Shown in pieces: positions 21,381 to 27,317 of a stretch of 27,317 bases of DNA (position 1 is its first letter; each line of letters begins with the position of its first letter). The notes beneath the pieces are model-generated. The model was not told the DNA's origin. It ran no database searches and was given only the letters and a program-made list of their open reading frames with translations. Both the position numbers and the translations under genes were made by a program. Source of the DNA: Mesaphorura yosii (Eukaryota; Arthropoda; Collembola; Poduromorpha; Tullbergiidae); the NCBI GenBank assembly GCA_009869945.1, contig WIXG01000677.1, positions 1 through 27,317 of the forward strand. Reading direction: 5' to 3'.

Positions 21381-23798
21381 ATGGTTTTCACATTTTTGAT
21401 CCACACTCTCTGCGCACTCAATTTTTGCCTTCCACACTACCAGGCTCCAGCAAGCGACAATGTGTACGTCGAACTGCGGTCAGACGTGCACCTCACGGAT
21501 ACGGGTGAGCCGCTGGTGAATCCGCCAACGGTCGGGCCACTGAAGGGAATGATTATGAAGACCATCAAAGGACGTCCACACGCTGCGTTTATGGGAATTC
21601 CGTACGCCGAGGCACCAGTCGGAAATCTCCGCTTTGCACCACCAGTCCCGAAGAAGAAGTGGGACCACATTCGAGTTGCCAACCAAACGTCTCAAGTCTG
21701 TCTCCAGTTGGACGCTTCCCAATATTGGTACATCACTGGACGAGAAGATTGTCTGTACATGAACATCTACACACCAAATGTAAGCACGACCTTTACAAAG
21801 AGCTCATACCGGTGAGAATAAATTCGGCCTCTGATCTGTATTCATATTTGTATTATGTCCGCTTCGTTGCAGCTTCCAACTGCAGACGGTAAAAAACACC
21901 CGAAATTGCCCGTCATTTTCTTCATTCATGGAGGAGCGTACTATTTTGTAAGTTATTTAGGCAAGTTACCATTAGATAAGTGTTCTTACCGAAAGTTGTA
22001 ATTTCCTAGGGCGGAGGAAGCGAGATGGGCCCAGCTTATCTCCTTGATCACGACGTAATTTTGGTGACCATCAACTACCGCCTTGGCGTACTCGGATTCT
22101 TGTCAAACGGGGACGGTATCATACCAGGAAACAATGGACTGAAGGATCAAGCCTTAGGATTAAAATGGGTACGTAACAACTAGTGAAAGAACGTCGGCAG
22201 CATTACTCTGCACGAAAGGAAGTTCACCTAGAATTCTTGTTGTATGGCTGGATTATTTTTGAACATTTCTGACGGCTTCAAATACTTTCACTCAACAGGT
22301 TCAGGAGAACATCGAATACTTCGGCGGTGATCGTGACCGTATCACAATTATGGGCCAAAGTGCAGGAGCAAGTTCAGTCAACCTTCATTTAATGTCACCA
22401 CTCTCGAAGGACATTCCACACGCAGCCATCATGCACTCCGGTAATGCAGTGATGGAGTGGTCCATCGTCAACAACACCGTGAACAACAGCCGTGCAGTCG
22501 CTCAGGCCTTCGAATGTCCAATTGACGACTCACAGAGGATGTTGGACTGCTTGCGGTTGCAGAATCCTTATTTTATAGTGTCCAAGACACTCAACACATT
22601 CGTAAGTTGCAGTTTCCAAGTTCACAGGCAAATCGAGCAGAGCAAACAGGAGGGAATGTTGACTTCTGAACTTGTCACCTACAGAAAGCTTATTTCTACC
22701 CGGCGATTCCATTTGGTCCAGTCGTCGAGCCAGAAGGTCCAGGCGCATTTCTCACACAGCACCCGCGTGAAGCTTACGAACAAGGAAATGTGAAAGCCGT
22801 CCCAGTAATGACTGGAGTGGTTGAGAATGAAGGAGACCTGTTCACTTATCGTAAGTTTACCAACATCCATACCTTTGTACTGAGTTTCAAGAATTCTGCT
22901 CTGATTTGAAATCGCTAACGACGTGCGTACGTCCTTCGCATATTCAGCTGTCGTTCTTTACCCTGGAGTCTTGTCCGCCATGAACCGTCGTTGGTTCGAG
23001 ATGGGACCACTGGCGCTGGATTACTATCGCACAGCAGCAAATCCGACGGAAGTATCGATGAAGATCAGGGATTATTATTTTGGAAATGCGTCCATTAGTT
23101 TTAATACAAGAGCTGCAATCAGCAAGGTAATTACGAAACCGTGCGATGCTTAAGATGAGCAAGCTGATTCAGCGATATATTTGCAGATGATGGGTGATCG
23201 GTATATCATGACCGGTGCCAAACGTGGAATGCAATTTCACTCAACCATCGCCCCAACGTATGCTTTCCATTTTAGCTACAAGGGCAGGTATTCAGTTGCC
23301 GATGGACTGGCACTCAACCGCCATGAATGGGGTAAGTGCCTGCCTCCTTAGAAAGCTTTTGACATTCTTGCAAATGTGTCGACACTGTGTGGTTGAGGAC
23401 TGGTGGTAAATGTTGGTTGAAAATCTGACAATTCTGTTGCAGGTGTTGCCCATTTTGACGACATGGCATACCTGATGAACTCCACGCTCTACTTCTCACC
23501 CATCAAAATCACCGATCCAGAGTTTACAATTTCCGAATTCATGACAAACGTCTGGACGAATTTCGCAGCAAACAAGAAGCCGACGTACATAAACGATGAT
23601 GGCGACGATGTAGATTTTTGGAAACCAATTGAAGACCCAAACAATCCACAGCTCATCGAGATTAATAAGAACATCAAACCGATTCCATTTCCATTTCAAG
23701 ACCGCCTTGACTTCTGGGACACGCTGGACATCTCAGACAACTACAAGTTCTCCGATTCACCTCGAGCCGATCACGTGGGCAAGAACTCAGTCTTATAG
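21381..23798 (+). CDS. Secreted type-B carboxylesterase (alpha/beta hydrolase), complete
   Basis: Eight exons: 21381-21779, 21873-21947, 22010-22168, 22299-22601, 22685-22850, 22948-23126, 23187-23331 and 23443-23798, giving about 593 aa. The signal peptide is [16 protein letters not shown]. Family signatures follow: [28 protein letters not shown] (second type-B signature), the oxyanion-hole loop HGGAYYFGGGSE (from residue 152), the nucleophile elbow GQSAGA with Ser232, the acid at about Glu361 (NEGD), and the catalytic His at about 479 (GVAHFDD). The triad is complete, so an active ester hydrolase is expected. Length is usual for insect carboxyl/cholinesterases. The substrate (juvenile hormone, pheromone, xenobiotic or lipid ester) cannot be read from sequence. 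The hydrophilic C terminus lacks an ER-retention signal, fitting secretion. Confidence 0.94.
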
Positions 23799-23992
23799 TA
23801 ACTATTTAACTGTGATTTGTTTCTACTGCAAATTGGTTACGTGTGAACTTGTGTTGCTAGTCGTCTTGCGTCTGATCCCCACCGAAGTCATTAGCAAATG
23901 TACAAAATTTTATACATGCTCGTGAAACACCAGGCAGTCTGTTAACTAATTCCTAAGGTTGAATGTTAATTTATTGTGAACTGTGTGATTGT

Positions 23993-23998
23993 AATAAA
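23993..23998 (+). terminator. Poly(A) signal of the carboxylesterase gene
   Basis: AATAAA, 195 nt after the stop codon at 23796-23798. Confidence 0.5.
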
Positions 23999-24226
23999 GA
24001 TCTCATCGTCGTCTTCATTGTTTCATCAAACCCAAGCCCAGAGTAAATCGGAAATTCGAATCGTAAGGTTTATGAATTTGTTCTTGTAAAAACTGTGCTA
24101 ATTCGTGGATGGCTGGTTAGTGTGCTGGCGTGTGTCCTTCTGTGACACTGTGACTGATACTGAATATGTTGCAGATTGAACGAATGGCTTGCGTTGCTTG
24201 CTCCTTGTTTAATCAATGCCAACGAG

Positions 24227-24232
24227 TTTATT
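24227..24232 (-). terminator. Poly(A) signal of the zinc-finger gene
   Basis: AATAAA on the minus strand, 81 nt after the stop at 24313-24315. It faces the esterase poly(A) signal, so the two genes converge. Confidence 0.5.
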
Positions 24233-24312
24233 CAGTATGTAACAGTCTACTTTAGCCAACAGTCTCGTAACTAAACTTATGGTATTGCTTGTATTTTGCT
24301 GTGTAGTCTGGC

Positions 24313-24958
24313 TTAATCAAATTCAGGGTAGCACAAGCCGCACTTCTCACATCTGGTGTGATTGCCCCAATTACAGGCATTACACTCAGGATCGGGGCAA
24401 TTCCAAGGTGGCTTTGACACATCTGCAAAATCAAATTGCAAATCAAGAGTCATGCTTTCGCATCAATGATCAATCCTTTAACTAAGCATAATGGGGCAAC
24501 TGAAGACCGAAACTTACACCAATCAGGACGACTTCCTGTTCGACCACGAGTGCCTGGTGCAGGTGCGTCGATCCAACGGTTAAAGTCATTGATTCCAGTG
24601 TCGCGAAGAGTCAGGATCGATCTTTGAGCTCCAGTTTTGGTTGTTGAGGCTGAGCCTAAACCAACAACCAAAAGAAACTGCCGGTACACCCTAATTTAAA
24701 GGACTTGTTAACGTAATTCAGATTATTCTTACCAGATGCTGCCGGTTGTGGCTGCGATCGGGGCAACTCACATTTGTTGCACTGAGTCCTCTGACTGAAG
24801 TTGGTGTAGCCACAAGTACAAATCCAGTTTTCTGGGTTTCCCAATAAGCTACCGCTCCGTCCTCCCCCGCGATCCGTACCTCGTCCAGTACCACGACCCC
24901 CGCAATACCCGCCCCTGCCTTCGACATTCACGGAGCCACCTCGACCCCTGGTGTACAT
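24313..24958 (-). CDS. Small RNA-binding-type protein: RGG box plus two RanBP2 zinc fingers (157 aa)
   Basis: Exons 24958-24733, 24655-24518 and 24422-24313 join with phase-1 introns. The N terminus is a Gly/Arg box (YTRGRGGSVNVEGRGG and several further RG repeats). Finger 1 (about residues 45-64) is WICTCGYTNFSQRTQCNKC, with the usual Asn and C-x2-C, but only one residue between its first two cysteines. After a linker, finger 2 near the C terminus is canonical: WNCPDPECNACNWGNHTRC followed by EKC, fitting W-x-C-x4-C-x3-N-x6-C-x2-C. RanBP2-type fingers of this kind bind single-stranded RNA, and RGG boxes assist RNA or protein contacts, so a nuclear RNA-processing role is plausible. I do not recognise a precise orthologue. 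It diverges from the decarboxylase copy to its right. Confidence 0.85.
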
Positions 24959-25746
24959 TCTTACAATCGAATCGGAATTTGTCCGCTAAGAAATGGATAA
25001 AGCAAACAGCTTAATCAATGCAATGCGGCCATGTCAGATGCTAAGCACATGAAAAACGTTCTACCCTATAAACGCATTGATTGCCCAGCTGCCGCCCAGT
25101 AATTGTCCATCGTTAGCAGGAATAACCCAACAAGCAAACAGAACATGCTAGTACATCCAATATGAGCCAATTTCGTACTTACCAAAACCAACAAATAAGA
25201 TGAATTTTGGATGGGAAGCCTCCACTTGAAACAAATAAAGTTGAAGAATCCCGAAGTTGAACAATCACAATTTTGATTTTAACCCAATAATTGAATAAAG
25301 GCGATAACCATTCGATAATAATGTTCAAATATTAGGACCTCTAAACTCAACCTTCTCCTAGAACAGCGTCAGCAGTCAACAGCTCCTCGAAGTCACAACA
25401 GCGAAGCCGCTTTTAAGATACGCCGCTTCAAAATAGCGTACATGAGCAACAAACGAATGAGTATTTTTGTTTATGAAAGGGAAAGGACTGCAATTGACGC
25501 CAATGATGACGGCAATAAAAGAAAAACAAATACAGTAATTCATTTTCGGTGGTAAAGCAACGGGTGTTGTCGCCAAAATTGACAGAAGCAAAGGCGACAT
25601 GAGCGGCATCGTATAATATTGGCCCTTCTTGTTTCAAGTCTGACACTGGTGAATGAGAATGGAGTCTAATGGTATCGTTTCTCAACAAGTCATTCAATAC
25701 TCGATACTCGATCGCTAAACTTCTTCCACACAACGACTTCTCCATA
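24959..25746. other. Divergent intergenic region
   Basis: About 790 nt separate the ATG of the minus-strand zinc-finger gene from the start of the plus-strand decarboxylase copy, so promoters in both directions would lie here. A minus-strand frame across 25376-25609 begins with a hydrophobic run but overlaps this promoter region antisense and has no other support. No repeat or RNA gene was seen. Confidence 0.4.
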
Positions 25747-26970
25747 ATGAAGCAACTTCTTCCGCCCATTTTCTTAGCAGCCGCATTTTACTTGTGCGCT
25801 GGTCTCAGCCCTACCGTAGCCCAAGCCTCTGATGCGCCCGACATCGAATTCGACTTGACCTCCGCCGAATCGGACCCGAAAATAGATCCAGGCCGCTATT
25901 TGAACGTTACACCAACCGAGCTGCCAGGAGAATACCCGTCCTTCATAACGGGTCCCGTCAAAACTGCATGCCAAGTTGTTCACGGGCTCATCAATCCTGG
26001 CGGCAGCTTCTCAAACATACTTTCAATCGCTCTGGCTCGATACCACAAATTTCCTGGCTCACGCGTGGCAGGAATGGCTGCCGATTCTGAGATTGGTCCC
26101 CGGAAACTTGTGATTTACGTCAGCGTGGATGCGCACTACTCATTTAACAAAGGTTCCTTCTTGCTTGGCATTGGACTCGAGGACTGCGTTCTGGTGCGAA
26201 CGGATAGCCGAGGGCGGATGTCGATTCCACACTTGAGAGAGGCAATTAACAAGACGCTGTCGGACGGCAACGTTCCGCTGATGATGGTCGGAACCACCGG
26301 GACCACTGTGCTTGGCTCCATTGATCCATTAGAGGAAATTGCGCAGGTGTGCAAGGAGCACGACATGTGGTTTCACGTGGATGTTGTGTTTAGAGGTGGT
26401 CTGATCATGAGCGACACTTACAGGTGGTAGCTGAAGGGCATCGAGCTTTAAGTGCATGGACGTAAAGTCTAAAGTGTATTTAATTGCGCTTTTGCATTCT
26501 TTAAGGAGCGACTACTTCGCGATGAATGCGCACAAGATGCTCAGTGCCGCAATGACAAACTCATGCCTCGTGACGAGGCATGTTGGCATCACCCGCGCTG
26601 TGTTTGACTCCAATTCATTGGCAGTGCACTCTGTGTCAAGCGAGTCCGGCATCAACGGCGAAACCGCTCCGGCGTTGTACGACCATAAAGCGTAAGACCT
26701 CGGAGATACGCACGTTTTGGCCATCGGAGTCCAAACGCATTCAAGTTTTGGCTGATATGGAAAGCTCAGGGAACCACTGGACTCGGGAACCACATCGACT
26801 ACGTCATGGACAACACAAAGTACGCGCTCGAATTCCTGAAAGAGCAGCCAGACGTCTTTCAGCTGATCATACCGGAATTCGAACTGACCAATATCTGCTT
26901 CCTGTATATTCCGAAGCAGTTTCGTCAATTGAACCGGACCTCGGAGGTCTTCCGTATCGAAGTAGATCCG
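25747..26970 (+). pseudogene. Group II PLP-dependent decarboxylase (glutamate/cysteine-sulfinate type), truncated and damaged copy
   Basis: The open frame from 25747 starts with a signal peptide (MKQLLPPIFLAAAFYLCAGL), odd for this cytosolic family. About 60 unrelated residues lead straight into the decarboxylase core at NPGGSFSN, so the usual N-terminal third is missing. Core motifs follow: DAHYS, LGIG, GTTGTTVLGSIDPLEEI and HVDV (PLP Asp), then the PLP-lysine motif NAHKML. HVDVVFRGG replaces the expected HVD[AS]-x-WGG. The frame is broken by TAG at 26428, TAA at 26449 and TAA at 26693, and needs a frame change near 26730 to reach PNAFKFWLIWKAQG...NICFLYIPKQF. A donor GTAAGT ends the match at 26970. 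Removing 26424-26505 and 26692-26729 as introns would restore one frame, so a rearranged live gene is not excluded. The C-terminal domain is absent. Confidence 0.6.
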
Positions 26971-26992
26971 GTAAGTACAGACTAAAATTCCG

Positions 26993-27018
26993 TATTACGA
27001 GGCTATAGCCTCGTAATA
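26993..27018. repeat. Perfect 26-bp palindrome
   Basis: TATTACGAGGCTA is followed immediately by its exact reverse complement. It sits in the intron-like gap between the last decarboxylase-like exon (ends 26970) and the DUF4806 exon (starts 27036). Confidence 0.85.
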
Positions 27019-27035
27019 ATGGTATTGAATTCTAG

Positions 27036-27317
27036 GTCTCATATTTGGGCTCATATGGTGGAACCAATCTCTCTACGAGTACGAACCGGCTTCTCCGTGA
27101 GATACTTAGTGATGATCTGGCTTCTAAATTGGCTTGGACAGGCAGGGCGAATAAACCAGGATTGAGCACTTACGAATTTCACAACGCTATTATTGGTATG
27201 CACGAAAAAATCTGTTCCTGTTCATCCATTATGCTAGAAATAAACTAATACAGGTATCTTTGTTTCAGACGCAGTACGCATGAACAAAAGATTTAAGGAC
27301 ACACCACGACACGAAAT
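27036..27317 (+). CDS. DUF4806-like domain exons, partial (run off the right edge)
   Basis: An acceptor (TTGAATTCTAG) opens an exon at 27036 with the frame LLREILSDDLASKLAWTGRA, then STYEFHNAIIG. A donor (GTATGC) follows at about 27196. After the acceptor TTTGTTTCAG the frame continues DAVRMNKRFKDTPRHE to the window edge. The pattern LxxELAxxxxWxG...F...NxIIDAVRxNxxFKD...E matches my memory of DUF4806 (PF16064), a short arthropod-enriched domain of unknown function often found in expanded, possibly transposon-linked families. There is no ATG in the first exon, so an upstream exon is needed. Phase 0 would allow splicing from the decarboxylase exon ending at 26970, which would make a fusion. 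Confidence 0.55.

Noticed and set aside
22350..22370. GQSAG in place of the more frequent GESAG at the esterase nucleophile
   Set aside because: Gln at this position is a common active variant among arthropod carboxylesterases, so it is not a lesion.
25376..25769. Minus-strand frames with hydrophobic starts opposite the decarboxylase promoter
   Set aside because: They are antisense to the signal-peptide region and its upstream DNA, with no splice or domain support.
1..27317. CRISPR arrays, operons, Shine-Dalgarno sites, phage or integrative elements
   Set aside because: The window is intron-bearing eukaryotic DNA. No regularly spaced direct repeats or prokaryotic gene organisation were seen.

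Overview
The window is nuclear DNA from a eukaryote, most likely an arthropod. Genes are split by many short GT-AG introns (mostly 58-130 nt), with TATA-like boxes and AATAAA signals. The families present are typical of arthropods: NRF-6-like acyltransferases, a PDGF/VEGF-receptor-like ectodomain, a secreted type-B carboxylesterase and a DUF4806 domain. I cannot fix the species; a springtail or another small hexapod would fit. There is no sign of prokaryotic, organellar or viral origin.

Layout. Two NRF-6-like (nose resistant to fluoxetine) membrane acyltransferase genes lie in tandem on the minus strand. One is partial at the left edge (1-1185). The other is complete, with 11 exons and about 765 aa (2073-5175). 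On the plus strand follow two very small genes ending in near-identical single-pass membrane exons (6169-6454 and about 6690-7099). Directly after them is an 11-exon gene (7372-10351) for a PDGFR/VEGFR/Pvr-like receptor with five Ig domains, one membrane helix and a 91-residue tail, but no kinase. About 6.2 kb of non-coding DNA follows, unusually rich in TGCAAT/ATTGCA. Next come a PH-domain protein with long low-complexity flanks (16628-18935), a spacer with a 15-bp minisatellite, a secreted carboxylesterase with a complete catalytic triad (21381-23798), a small minus-strand RGG/RanBP2 zinc-finger protein (24313-24958), and a damaged-looking group II PLP decarboxylase copy (25747-26970). The window ends in exons of a DUF4806 domain (27036 to the edge), next to a perfect 26-bp palindrome.

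Most notable. The cluster from 6.1 to 10.4 kb looks like a locus-specific innovation: a kinase-less growth-factor receptor with an NPxY internalisation-type tail, preceded by two microprotein genes whose membrane exons share its exon phase and residue pattern. This suggests a decoy or scavenger receptor with derived accessory membrane peptides. The decarboxylase/DUF4806 junction at the right edge is the second point of interest: stop codons, a missing N-terminal half, a signal peptide, and a palindrome where the homology changes. Exon boundaries were deduced by hand from splice consensus, phase and protein continuity. No database search was run.
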